DNA of 58,477 nucleotides from Verrucomicrobiota bacterium (lineage in GTDB: Bacteria > Verrucomicrobiota > Verrucomicrobiia > Opitutales > Seribacteraceae): the NCBI GenBank assembly GCA_028343845.1, contig JAOLZO010000014.1, positions 1-58,477 of the forward strand, read 5' to 3'. Below are positions 1 to 7,743 of this stretch, in pieces. The notes under the pieces were generated by a model. The model saw only the letters and a program-made list of their open reading frames with translations, did not search any database and had not been told where the DNA came from. How positions within the stretch are numbered: position 1 is the first letter of the stretch; the number at the start of each line of letters is the position of its first letter. The position numbers and the translations under genes are program-made.

Positions 1-335
1 CCATTGGGTTTCCAAACTTCGGCAGACATGAGCTTGCCGTCCTTGTAGTTTCCTTCAAACTCCTTCACTCCGCTCTCATACCACCAACTAAAAAGCCCGT
101 CCTCCTTGCCGTCCTTGAGGTTTCCTTCCCAGCTCTTCTGCCCGTTCCAGTACCACCAAGTCTCAATCCCGTTCTTCTTGCCGTCCTTGTAGTTTACTTC
201 CGCCTCCTTCTGCCCGTTCTCGTAAAACCCCTCAACCTTGCCGGTGAAGGGCGTATCTTCACCAGAAAGATATAAATTCTCATCATCTTCTCCAATGAAT
301 TGAAGTTCATTCGCACTAACTACTTTTTCTTTCAT
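1..335 (-). CDS. MORN/YwqK-like repeat protein, 3' end cut by window edge
   Basis: The minus strand reads open from an ATG at 335 to the window edge (111 codons). The product begins MKEKVVSANELQFIGEDDEN and then carries at least three MORN/YwqK-type repeats (patterns such as FYENGQKEAEVNYKDGK and WWYESGVKEFEGNYKDGK). The last visible residues, LMSAEVWKPNG, start the same C-terminal module seen in the next two genes upstream. No signal peptide is visible, unlike its neighbour, so a cytoplasmic protein is likely. MORN-like repeats form beta-hairpin solenoids; the cellular role of this family is unknown, although database homologs are often labelled YwqK-family antitoxin. It lies 58 bp downstream of the lipoprotein gene on the same strand, and a repeat-derived leader (330-373) covers its start. 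Confidence 0.75.
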   Translation of the reverse strand, partial: MKEKVVSANELQFIGEDDENLYLSGEDTPFTGKVEGFYENGQKEAEVNYKDGKKNGIETWWYWNGQKSWEGNLKDGKEDGLFSWWYESGVKEFEGNYKDGKLMSAEVWKPN

Positions 336-373
336 CCCCCGACCCAAGCGCCTCTTTGGGCGAGGGTCAAGGG
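330..373 (-). repeat. Dispersed repeat R1, copy a (leader and start codon of the left-edge gene)
   Basis: This 44-bp segment matches 13664-13707 with about 6 mismatches and no gaps. In both places it runs, on the minus strand, from just after the stop of one gene to an ATGAAAG start. In this copy, CCCAA and TTGGG can pair to form a small hairpin. It looks like a duplicated 5' leader. Confidence 0.6.
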
Positions 374-393
374 CTTGGGGGTTGTCAGGGGGG

Positions 394-1050
394 TTAGTCC
401 CTGACTAGTTCGCCGTCCTTGAAGGGTGAGCGACCACTTTCCGTCCCGTCCTCGTTGTACCAAACCCAAACCCCATTCCCATCCTTCACATTGGTCTCAA
501 GACACTTCTCGCCATCGGGTTTCCAAACCTCGGCTGACATGACCTTTTCGTCCTTCCAGTTTACTTCCTGCTCCTTCTGCCCGCTCTCGTACCACCCAGT
601 CGCAAGCCCGTCCAGCTCGCCGTCCTTGAAATTTACTTCGCTCATCTTCTGCCCGTTCTCGTACCAAATTGTTGTTGGCCCGTCATGATGTGAAGAGTTT
701 GAATCACGCCAATCTTCAAGCGGCATACCCACTACTCCAACTTTGCCCTCTATCAACCCTGCATCCCACCTCGGAGTCCCGTTCTCCTGCCATTGTTTTA
801 GCCTGACGACGTAGCCATCCTTGAACTGGGCAAGCGCCTCGACCTGCTCGTTTTCGTAGACCTGCTTGGCGTAACCGCTGAATGGTTTGTCCGTATTTGG
901 CAGATAGGTGACCCCATATCGATCCTGTAGCTTTGACCAGTCAACCGCATCAGCGGTCGCATCTTCAACCACATCGGGATCGCTTAGGTCGGATTCTCCA
1001 CACCCAACCATCAGCAGGGCGACGAACATGGCGGCAAGTAACTTCTTCAT
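394..1050 (-). CDS. MORN-repeat lipoprotein
   Basis: A 218-residue protein with a lipoprotein signal peptide beginning MKKLLAAMFVALLMVGCGES (lipobox LMVG-C), so it is probably anchored in a membrane. An in-frame ATG at 1062 would add four residues; 1050 is chosen because the signal peptide begins there. The body carries MORN/YwqK-type repeats (NGTPRWDAGL, WYENGQKMSEVNFKDGE, WYESGQKEQEVNWKD). It ends in a conserved module, MSAEVWKPDGEKC followed by DGNGVWVWYNEDG, also present in the gene at 1128-2444 and in the CoiA-like gene at 4544-5932. It sits in a same-strand array with its two paralogs. The molecular function is not known. Confidence 0.85.
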   Translation of the reverse strand: MKKLLAAMFVALLMVGCGESDLSDPDVVEDATADAVDWSKLQDRYGVTYLPNTDKPFSGYAKQVYENEQVEALAQFKDGYVVRLKQWQENGTPRWDAGLIEGKVGVVGMPLEDWRDSNSSHHDGPTTIWYENGQKMSEVNFKDGELDGLATGWYESGQKEQEVNWKDEKVMSAEVWKPDGEKCLETNVKDGNGVWVWYNEDGTESGRSPFKDGELVRD

Positions 1051-1127
1051 CCTTCCATCCAATACCAGCGGGTTTTCAGGTCAAGCGGGGGTTTTGGAAG
1101 TATCGGGACGCCTTTGGGCAGCTTTAG

Positions 1128-2444
1128 TCAGCCGACTCGTTTGCCGTCCTGGAAGAAGAAGCGATATTGCTCGTTTCCGTTATCCTTGTACCCAACTACA
1201 ACCCCATTCCCGTCTACGATGTTGGTGTGGGGACATTTCTCTCCGTTCGGTTTCCATACAACGGCAGACATTAAGTCGCCGTCCTTGAAGTTTCCTTCCG
1301 CTGCCTTTTGCCCGTTCTCGTACCAAGAGGTCATAACCCCGTCCTTCTTGCCGTCCTTAAGTTGGAGTAACGAATCTATTTGACCATTGTCGTATATTGA
1401 CTTCGTCCATCCCGAATAGAGTGTTTGCTCATTAAGTTCGTAAAAAAGCGACTCACCACCATTGAGTTTCCGCTCAAGCTTTTTTAAATTAATCGCCTCA
1501 GCGATAATCTTTCCGTATTTTTTACCAAACTCCTCGTCCCGTCTTAGCTCCTCCTCGGCTCTTATCCTAGCCAAGTCCTGCTCCTTCTTCAGGAATCTTT
1601 CGCCGTCATTGAAGGTCTTGCGCTCTTTTTCCGTCCCGTCCTCGTTGTAGTATACCCAAAGACCGTGCTCCTTGTCGTCCTTGAAGTTTCCTTCCGCTGC
1701 CTTCTTCCCGTTTTCGTGCCATGCCGTGAAATGACCCTCCGTCTTGCCATCCTCCCAAGTGGATTTCTCCAGCATCTGACCTTTCTCGGACCACAAGAAA
1801 GTAAGCCCGTCCTGCTTGCCGTCTTTGTATTGAGTCAAAAAAATGATCTGCCCATTCTTGTCCATACTCTTTGACGCTCCCGAGAAGGGTTTTTGCGTTA
1901 TTTCTTCTTCTGAGATCTCGACGGGGATGGTGCGATCATGGATGATGGGGGCTGTACCAGATTGAAGTCTGATATAGTGCAGTTCTTCCCCTTTCTTTAC
2001 TCTCAACTCAAGCCTTGAGTGATCAATCGCCTCAGCGATGATCTTCTCTAGGGTTGAGTTCGCATCAGGACTTTCAGCAGACGACTGATTGGATTCTGAC
2101 ACATCCGACCCTGAACCACCGACTAGCAACCAAATCAACACGGCAGTCACCACCACGCCTCCCCCAATGCTCGACCACAGGATGACTTTCTTCTTGGCCA
2201 AGGAGTCCGCGTGAGTGGATTGTTGCTGAACCGGCTGCTTTTGCGGCACTTGATGTCGTTGCGGATCTGCGGTGGTGGTGGGAGCTTTCTCTTTAAGTGT
2301 CTTTTCAATCGTGATCCATTCCGTACCGCCAACCTGACATGCAAAATCCGTGGGAACGAATGAACCCTGAGCAAGAAACTCACGAATTTGCTCTGCATTA
2401 TACGGACCATACTGCTGCCCGTCCTTGCTAACGTAAATCTGCAT
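1128..2444 (-). CDS. GYF_2 (DUF4339) domain, transmembrane, MORN-repeat protein
   Basis: 438 residues from the ATG at 2444, chosen because the GYF_2 domain begins there (MQIYVSKDGQQYGPYNAEQI); an in-frame ATG at 2483 would add 13 unrelated residues. The order is: GYF_2 domain (about 1-50), Pro/Gln-rich linker, one membrane helix (about 87-108), then two similar halves. Each half opens with KIIAEAI and is followed by MORN/YwqK repeats, so the C-terminal part is an internal duplication. The end is the shared module (MSAVVWKPNGEKC, then DGNGVVVGY). The GYF_2 domain would be cytoplasmic and the repeats on the other side of the membrane. GYF-type domains bind proline-rich peptides in other systems; that role here is inference. 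Confidence 0.85.
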   Translation of the reverse strand: MQIYVSKDGQQYGPYNAEQIREFLAQGSFVPTDFACQVGGTEWITIEKTLKEKAPTTTADPQRHQVPQKQPVQQQSTHADSLAKKKVILWSSIGGGVVVTAVLIWLLVGGSGSDVSESNQSSAESPDANSTLEKIIAEAIDHSRLELRVKKGEELHYIRLQSGTAPIIHDRTIPVEISEEEITQKPFSGASKSMDKNGQIIFLTQYKDGKQDGLTFLWSEKGQMLEKSTWEDGKTEGHFTAWHENGKKAAEGNFKDDKEHGLWVYYNEDGTEKERKTFNDGERFLKKEQDLARIRAEEELRRDEEFGKKYGKIIAEAINLKKLERKLNGGESLFYELNEQTLYSGWTKSIYDNGQIDSLLQLKDGKKDGVMTSWYENGQKAAEGNFKDGDLMSAVVWKPNGEKCPHTNIVDGNGVVVGYKDNGNEQYRFFFQDGKRVG

Positions 2445-2473
2445 CCACCCACCAAACCACCCCCTTCGTAGCG

Positions 2474-2520
2474 AGTCAACCATCCCCTACCCAATCCTCC
2501 CGCTTGACTGCACGGGGCGG
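2474..2520. repeat. Dispersed inverted repeat R2, copy a
   Basis: This 47-bp segment is the reverse complement of 4434-4480 with two mismatches. Here it lies 30-76 bp upstream of the GYF-MORN gene start. The second copy lies upstream, in the same sense, of the CoiA-like MORN gene. A shared promoter or operator region, or a recombination footprint, would both fit. Confidence 0.8.
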
Positions 2521-2875
2521 TTAACTATCTGAATCCCCCCCCAATTGGCGCAATTGTCACACCGACATGATTTTCGATTCCGAGGCGGAGGGCAGGCAAT
2601 CCATACTGCAAAAAAAGTTCCGGGGGTGTTGATGATAATATGGAAAGATGGATTCGGATTAGCGTGACCCCCGCCCCCCGCAGAAGCAAAAAAGCTCATC
2701 CTCGATATTCATTTATGATCTTCTTTGCGAAGATCCTTAGGGTTTTGCTTCGATTATACAGTTTGCAAATCCAGCTTCTTGAGGCTCAGAAGTGTCCCAA
2801 AAACGTCCCAACGAAAATCAGTTCCTTTAGCCGGGAGCTTCGCGAATCCTCGCAAGCCATTGAAGGGGAGGGGGA

Positions 2876-2927
2876 TTGGGTGGTGGCGAGACCCGGAATC
2901 GAACCGGGGACACAAGGATTTTCAGTC
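2876..2927. repeat. attL: 52-bp direct repeat, partial tRNA-Phe 3' end
   Basis: The segment is identical over 52 bp to 14884-14935, which includes the 3' 47 nt of the intact tRNA-Phe gene (anticodon arm, variable loop, T arm, acceptor 3' strand, CCA). Here the match breaks off at 2928, inside the anticodon arm, so this is not a functional tRNA. This is the usual signature of a tyrosine-recombinase element that integrated into a tRNA gene. The surrounding gene-free stretch 2521-3106 shows nothing else except a short hairpin (agagg-tttt-cctct) near 3034. Confidence 0.92.
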
Positions 2928-3106
2928 ACGTATATATAACTATAAATAGCCAGATACAGCTCGATTCTGACAAATTTAGGGATTATTTTTCCAAAACACT
3001 GTTTTTCAGCAATTGGGTGAGCTGAGGGAAGAGGTTTTCCTCTCCGGAGGTGTTGGGTGTTTTTGGTTAAAAAATGTTAATTGATTCTAATTAGCTTGCT
3101 TGATTA

Positions 3107-4414
3107 TTACTTTGGAGACTTGAACTCCAAACAGCATTTAATTTCTTTCTTAAGCATTTCAGTTTGTTCGACGGAAATTGGATTTCTCAGAAAACGAAGA
3201 TAAAGATTACTCAGCTTGAGCAAAGGTTCGAAGTTCTTGATTTTATTGTTAACCAAGTTGAGATAGGTAAGCTTATTCAAATTGGATAAAGGCCGGACAT
3301 CAAAAATTCGGTTTGAACTGACAGAAAGGTATTTCAAGTTCTGAAGTTCTGACAAAGCCCTTATGTCTATGATTTTATTCCCCCAAATTTTGAGTGTAAT
3401 TAAATTCTCGAGCTTCTTTAAAGGATAAATATTAGACAGTTGGTTACTGGATACATCCAATTCTTCCAATTTGCTTAACTTGTTCAACGAGCTGAGACTT
3501 TCCACATCGTTAAAACTCAAATCAAGACTGATTAGATTTTTAAGTTCTGATATTGGGATAATATTGCGGATTTTGTTTTTGGATAAATTAATACCTTTGA
3601 AGCAAGAGATATTTCCTTCATTTATTCTGAGCAGTTCTTGCAAATCGGAATCACGAAGGCTCAAGTTTTCAAGAGTTATAAAGGTTTTCTTTTCGCTTAA
3701 AGCTTTTACAACAAGTTCTTGTGCAATTCTTATTCTGTTTGAATCAATTGAAACCTTGATGGTGCTACCTATTTGCTTTTTTTCGCAGCCTTCAAGATTT
3801 TGAGCTTTGAGACTTTTCTTCTCAGACTTAAACTTTGTTTTGAACTCCTCAACAAGAGTAGCTTTTTCCGCATGCTTTTTGTCGGCACGCATCCATCCAG
3901 AGCAACCTTTTTGAGGGCAACCCCAGTAAACTGTAGACTTTGTTTTCTGTATTAGTTTGTTTCCGCATGTTGGACAGCTGGGAGTGGTCGAATCCCCGAT
4001 TAATGCATAATCTAATAATTCTTTAAGGTTTTCTTTACAAAGCGAATTAAAGCGTGAGACCAGTTCATAATTAGAGAGAAGCTCGATAGGTGTATCTTGG
4101 GCGAATTTTTTTGCAGGATTTGTAAAACTCGAGGTTGTAGCAAATAAACCATTTTCGATACCCTTTTTGGTGATTGCACCGTAGAAATCACGAACTTGCG
4201 ATTCTGCTACTTTTTGTTTTTGAGACTTACACTGAATGAGGGTTACGGCATCTTTGCTCTTATCACGATAAAGCTCAATATCTATGCCTCCGTCGGGACC
4301 ATTGCCAGTTTCTTTTGCTTTGAAACCCCTAAGCTCAAAATACTTTGCTACAACTTCTTCAAAGCGTTTCCACTCAATCGCCTTAAGCAAAGCTGTATTC
4401 CAAAGTAGTTTCAT
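3107..4414 (-). CDS. Mrr-like restriction endonuclease fused to zinc ribbon and leucine-rich repeats
   Basis: 435 residues from the ATG at 4414; the in-frame extension to 4540 is low-complexity and crosses the divergent gene, so it is rejected. Residues 10-120 form an Mrr-type restriction endonuclease domain with a PD-(D/E)xK core: GPDGGIDIE (D45) and IQCK (Q61-x-K63). Residues 147-171 form a four-cysteine zinc ribbon (C147, C150, C166, C171) like those of topoisomerase I. Residues about 250-412 are six to seven 22-residue leucine-rich repeats of SDS22/internalin type (LDLSFNDVESL, LDVSSNQLSNI). A cytoplasmic DNA-cleaving enzyme is expected from the first domain; the LRR would be a recognition or regulatory surface. 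It is AT-rich and divergent from 4544-5932. Role in defence is inference. Confidence 0.87.
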   Translation of the reverse strand: MKLLWNTALLKAIEWKRFEEVVAKYFELRGFKAKETGNGPDGGIDIELYRDKSKDAVTLIQCKSQKQKVAESQVRDFYGAITKKGIENGLFATTSSFTNPAKKFAQDTPIELLSNYELVSRFNSLCKENLKELLDYALIGDSTTPSCPTCGNKLIQKTKSTVYWGCPQKGCSGWMRADKKHAEKATLVEEFKTKFKSEKKSLKAQNLEGCEKKQIGSTIKVSIDSNRIRIAQELVVKALSEKKTFITLENLSLRDSDLQELLRINEGNISCFKGINLSKNKIRNIIPISELKNLISLDLSFNDVESLSSLNKLSKLEELDVSSNQLSNIYPLKKLENLITLKIWGNKIIDIRALSELQNLKYLSVSSNRIFDVRPLSNLNKLTYLNLVNNKIKNFEPLLKLSNLYLRFLRNPISVEQTEMLKKEIKCCLEFKSPK

Positions 4415-4433
4415 TCGGACCAACCAACCACGC

Positions 4434-4480
4434 CCGCCCCGTGCAGTCAAGCGGGAGGATTGGCTAGCGGATGGTTGACT
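4434..4480. repeat. Dispersed inverted repeat R2, copy b
   Basis: The reverse complement of 2474-2520 (45 of 47 bp). It fills part of the 129-bp intergenic region between the divergent Mrr-LRR gene (start 4414) and CoiA-like gene (start 4544), 64-110 bp upstream of the latter. Confidence 0.8.
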
Positions 4481-4543
4481 TAGCCCTGCGGGGGTGGTTG
4501 GGTGGGGGGGGTGGAAACCCCGGCGCGCACGATTGAACATGTC

Positions 4544-5932
4544 ATGGACGTTCAGACTTGCGAAGTCCTAAGTGCATCCAAACTTCTAGACCGGCCAGAG
4601 CTCGATCAGTTCCAATTGCGTCATGAATTGGAGCGGAACCGTAAATGGATGTGTTCACTTTGTTACGAGCCTGTGAAGCTACGTGGCGGACCAAATAGAA
4701 AACTCCACTTTTGGCATGGAAAGAATAGTCCTGGATGTCCTGTTGAGACTGGACTTAAGCTTTCAAAGAAGGATATCGAGAAAAGAAAGTGGAACGGACA
4801 AAAAGAGGGGCCTGCTCACAAACGATTAAAGCAACTCATTGAAAAAAGCCTTCGGGCGGACAACTCATTTTCTGACATCAGGGTTGAGCAGCGCCAGATT
4901 TCAAAGTCAGAGAAGTTTGATTGGAGAAGACCTGACGTCGCGGCTAAAAGGAACGAACGCCAATTCGTTTTTGAAATTCAGCTGTCCACGACCTTCTTAA
5001 CGGTAATCATTGGAAGGAGCCGCTTTTACAAAGATCAAGATACTTTCCTTTGTTGGGTTTTCGACGATTTCAGTACTTTGCCTAACCAGCAAAAGTTTAC
5101 CGAAAAGGACATTTTATACTCCAACAACTGCAATGTTTTTGTTGCTAACGATGAAACACTCAAGCAGTCGGTCGCAAACCAGGAACTGACATTGGAGTGT
5201 TACTATATGGTTCCGAAATATCCTGAATCGAACGAAGCTGATATTCAACACGAGTGGTGTTCGGAAACCGTCCGGTTTTCAGATTTAAACTTCGTTGAGG
5301 ATGAATGCCAGCTCTTCTACTTCGACCATAGAAAGCAATATGAAGAGGTTGAATCTGAGCTGAAAAAAAAGCGAAAAGAGGAAAAGGCCAGATTGGATAG
5401 GCAGATCCGGGAAAGTAACTTTGAAACTGAGATTGATCAGATTGTCACTACGTACAGGTGGTCCTATCTGGAGGGCTATGAAAGCCTTAGGGTTGATACT
5501 GAACCAATTGACAAGGATAACCTTGAAAAACGGGAATCCCGTACCCTCGGGCGAGTTAGTTTTATTCGAAATGAGGAAAGGCCTTACACTGGATGGGTGA
5601 AAATCATCTTGAAGCCGAAATCCTCAAGCGAGTCTGCAAGTTTACTCTCAGAACAATTTGGCGAGCGCATAGTTGGATTGGAGTACTACTATCTTGGAAA
5701 AAAGGATGGAAATGCCCACTACTGGTACGGTGATGGGGCGAGGAAAGGAATAGGGAAGTATAGGGATGGTCTACTTCTTTCCGCAGTTTCCTGGTTGCCT
5801 AATGGCGAGATATGCCCCATCGCAGAAATTGACCTTGATGGTAATGGAGTTTTAGTCGAATACGATGATAATGGGATGGAGCAAAAACGCATTTACTACA
5901 GGAATGGAAGGGCTCCTAAGAGGAGGCATTGA
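4544..5932 (+). CDS. CoiA-like (zinc finger + PD-(D/E)xK) protein with C-terminal MORN module
   Basis: 462 residues from the ATG at 4544; the longer start at 4502 adds 14 residues that look like intergenic sequence. The N-terminal half resembles competence protein CoiA-like/DUF6035 proteins: a CxxC plus H/H/C zinc-binding cluster (C37, C40, H58, C65), then a PD-(D/E)xK-like core with RRPDVAA (D131) and FVFEIQLS (E144-x-Q146). A charged helical stretch follows at about 260-310. The last ~100 residues are MORN-like and end in LSAVSWLPNGEICP and DGNGVLVEY, the module shared with the MORN genes at 1-2444. It is first in a plus-strand run with 5965, 6156 and 7744. A nuclease role is inferred from the fold motif. 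The fusion of a CoiA-like domain to this module is unusual. Confidence 0.82.
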   Translation: MDVQTCEVLSASKLLDRPELDQFQLRHELERNRKWMCSLCYEPVKLRGGPNRKLHFWHGKNSPGCPVETGLKLSKKDIEKRKWNGQKEGPAHKRLKQLIEKSLRADNSFSDIRVEQRQISKSEKFDWRRPDVAAKRNERQFVFEIQLSTTFLTVIIGRSRFYKDQDTFLCWVFDDFSTLPNQQKFTEKDILYSNNCNVFVANDETLKQSVANQELTLECYYMVPKYPESNEADIQHEWCSETVRFSDLNFVEDECQLFYFDHRKQYEEVESELKKKRKEEKARLDRQIRESNFETEIDQIVTTYRWSYLEGYESLRVDTEPIDKDNLEKRESRTLGRVSFIRNEERPYTGWVKIILKPKSSSESASLLSEQFGERIVGLEYYYLGKKDGNAHYWYGDGARKGIGKYRDGLLLSAVSWLPNGEICPIAEIDLDGNGVLVEYDDNGMEQKRIYYRNGRAPKRRH

Positions 5933-5964
5933 GTTTAAGCTCTTACTTGTAAAAGCAAATCCCA

Positions 5965-6174
5965 ATGAAGCATGAAATTAAAATAATCTTAATTACCACT
6001 GTCGTTGTTTCAGTACTTTTTGGTACAGCTTGGTATTTATCTACTGACTTCGGAGAAAAGTTGAAAAGTGGACATCAGGATAACCAGTTGTCTCATTATG
6101 ATGAAGATGATTTTAAGTTTCGCCCGGAGGAGATTACGACTTTTCAAGCAAACGATTGCTGTCCGAAATTTTAA
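5965..6174 (+). CDS. Small single-pass membrane protein; probably the N-terminal anchor of the next reading frame
   Basis: 69 residues with one hydrophobic helix near the N-terminus (residues 6-25, IKIILITTVVVSVLFGTAWY) and an acidic tail. It overlaps the next frame by 19 bp. That next protein has a CxxCH motif, which normally needs export, but has no signal of its own. The two may therefore be one gene split by a frameshift near 6117-6174 (frame change of -1), or two translationally coupled genes. Composition is AT-rich like the next gene. Confidence 0.55.
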   Translation: MKHEIKIILITTVVVSVLFGTAWYLSTDFGEKLKSGHQDNQLSHYDEDDFKFRPEEITTFQANDCCPKF

Positions 6175-7742
6175 AAGACGAGCGGGATTTTATTATTGAA
6201 ACGATAAAGGACAGCCCCATGCCACCCAAAGCATCTGGGTGGAAAAAAGCTTACTCGCAAAAGTACCTGGTTGAGCAAGTCGATCTTGAAGGACTTCAAC
6301 TAACCAAAGAAGAGGAAGGGAGATTAATAAGATATCTTGGTTCCTTCAAATATGTAGAAAAAACCAGGAGAAGTTTTCTTAGCCAAGAAGAAATAATTAA
6401 TCATATCTACAAAGACCTAGCCAATGTACGCCAGGATATCAGGAGACACATGCGATATGTTAGTTTTTCTAACTTCTATAATTCAGGTATTTCAGATGAA
6501 AAAATAAATATCTTCAAAATTGGAATCAAAAAGCTTCTTAGCTCGTTAACTTGGGGCCCCCAGATTGTTAAGATTACAGAAGTGGAGAATACTTTTGGTT
6601 CAGTGCTTAAAATTGATCTAAGGTATTTGGTTGATACTCAAAAACGATGTTGGGATATGCATACTTGGGACAGGATAACAAAACATAATCCATATTACAT
6701 CCATACTCCTACGAAAGCTCACAAGGTGCTCTCGAGTATTTTTCAGACAGATCAATATATTGTAAGAGGAGATTGGCTTGCCTTCGCTTTAAGCCAACCT
6801 CCTTTGTATCACGATTTACAAAAGTTGCCCAAGAAGCTCGAGCATCTCGAAATACTGCTAGGTATTAATATTAGAGAAAATATTATCAAGACTGAAAGAG
6901 CTAGTGGACCTAGGCTTGTTCATAGGGGTGGAACTACAAATTCGGGTGTTTCAGATAACCATAGAATTATTGAGAGGCACAATCTGCCAAACTGGAAGGG
7001 AGCATTTTGGATAAGTTATGATTTTCTTTCCCCCTCAGATCCTAAGAAAGATATACGAAAACACCCATTCGGTCCTCATGGGAAAGACCCCTTTGAGCAT
7101 GATGGCGGTGAAATAATTTTTAATCTTCCCAATGGGCTCCAATCATATCTATTAATTGATAGTAAAGGAAACCGTATCGATGTTGCTCCAACGGAAATTG
7201 TTCAAAACAAGGGAGGGAACGACGCAATAATCACAAACGGAATTTCATGCTTTGAATGTCATACAGAGGGTATGCGAGACATGAAGTTTGAGATGAGGAA
7301 TTACGCATCTTCATTTGTTAACTCCAGTTTTACAAAGGCCGACTCATTAAAATTCCTTCATCTTTATGCCCCAGACAAAACAAGAGTTCGTATGGAATAT
7401 GATAAGATTCGCTATCTGGAAAAGTTAAAGTTTATCCACGGACGAGACATCACATATGATCCGATTTCAACTTTAGTTAATGAATTTAATAAACGTGTAT
7501 CATTTAGAAGTGCTGCAGCAGAATTAAATCTCACAGAAAATGGTCAACGATCTTTGTTTGAGTTGTTTGAAAGACTCAGTTCCTTAAATGATTTCGGTTC
7601 TCTTCAAACACAACTCAACCAAAATGGACTTTCTCGGGAAAACTTCATTCATGATTTTTCTTTGTTAAGAAAGCATTTGCACTTCTTGTCACCGACTTTT
7701 TCGATCTATGATTATGACTTCGAACCATTGCCACAGCTTTAG
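6156..7742 (+). CDS. CxxCH (c-type heme motif) protein of unknown function
   Basis: The frame is open from 6117, but the only early start is TTG at 6156, giving 528 residues. A single heme-attachment motif, CFECH (C365, C368, H369), lies after a segment HDGGEIIFNLPNG that I recognise only as a recurring motif of cytochrome-like proteins in Planctomycetota and relatives. The N-terminal third is helical and charged. I cannot assign a reaction. Covalent heme attachment would need export to the periplasm; the upstream membrane-anchor frame at 5965 would provide this if the two were joined. The stop at 7740-7742 is one base from the start of the protease-SUMF1 gene, so these are surely co-transcribed. 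GC content is markedly low. Confidence 0.65.
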   Translation: MLSEILKDERDFIIETIKDSPMPPKASGWKKAYSQKYLVEQVDLEGLQLTKEEEGRLIRYLGSFKYVEKTRRSFLSQEEIINHIYKDLANVRQDIRRHMRYVSFSNFYNSGISDEKINIFKIGIKKLLSSLTWGPQIVKITEVENTFGSVLKIDLRYLVDTQKRCWDMHTWDRITKHNPYYIHTPTKAHKVLSSIFQTDQYIVRGDWLAFALSQPPLYHDLQKLPKKLEHLEILLGINIRENIIKTERASGPRLVHRGGTTNSGVSDNHRIIERHNLPNWKGAFWISYDFLSPSDPKKDIRKHPFGPHGKDPFEHDGGEIIFNLPNGLQSYLLIDSKGNRIDVAPTEIVQNKGGNDAIITNGISCFECHTEGMRDMKFEMRNYASSFVNSSFTKADSLKFLHLYAPDKTRVRMEYDKIRYLEKLKFIHGRDITYDPISTLVNEFNKRVSFRSAAAELNLTENGQRSLFELFERLSSLNDFGSLQTQLNQNGLSRENFIHDFSLLRKHLHFLSPTFSIYDYDFEPLPQL

Positions 7743-7743
7743 A

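Noticed and set aside
2640-2939. Small protein containing RPGIEPGT
   Set aside because: This string is the usual false translation across a tRNA 3' end; here it crosses the attL copy of tRNA-Phe.
1-4500. Integron-type gene cassettes to explain the repeats near the MORN genes
   Set aside because: The repeats do not show the paired 7-bp core sites or the folding expected of attC, and no integron integrase is present.
4415-4540. N-terminal extension of the Mrr-LRR protein
   Set aside because: It is low in information, covers the divergent control region and repeat R2, and the nuclease domain starts at the ATG at 4414.
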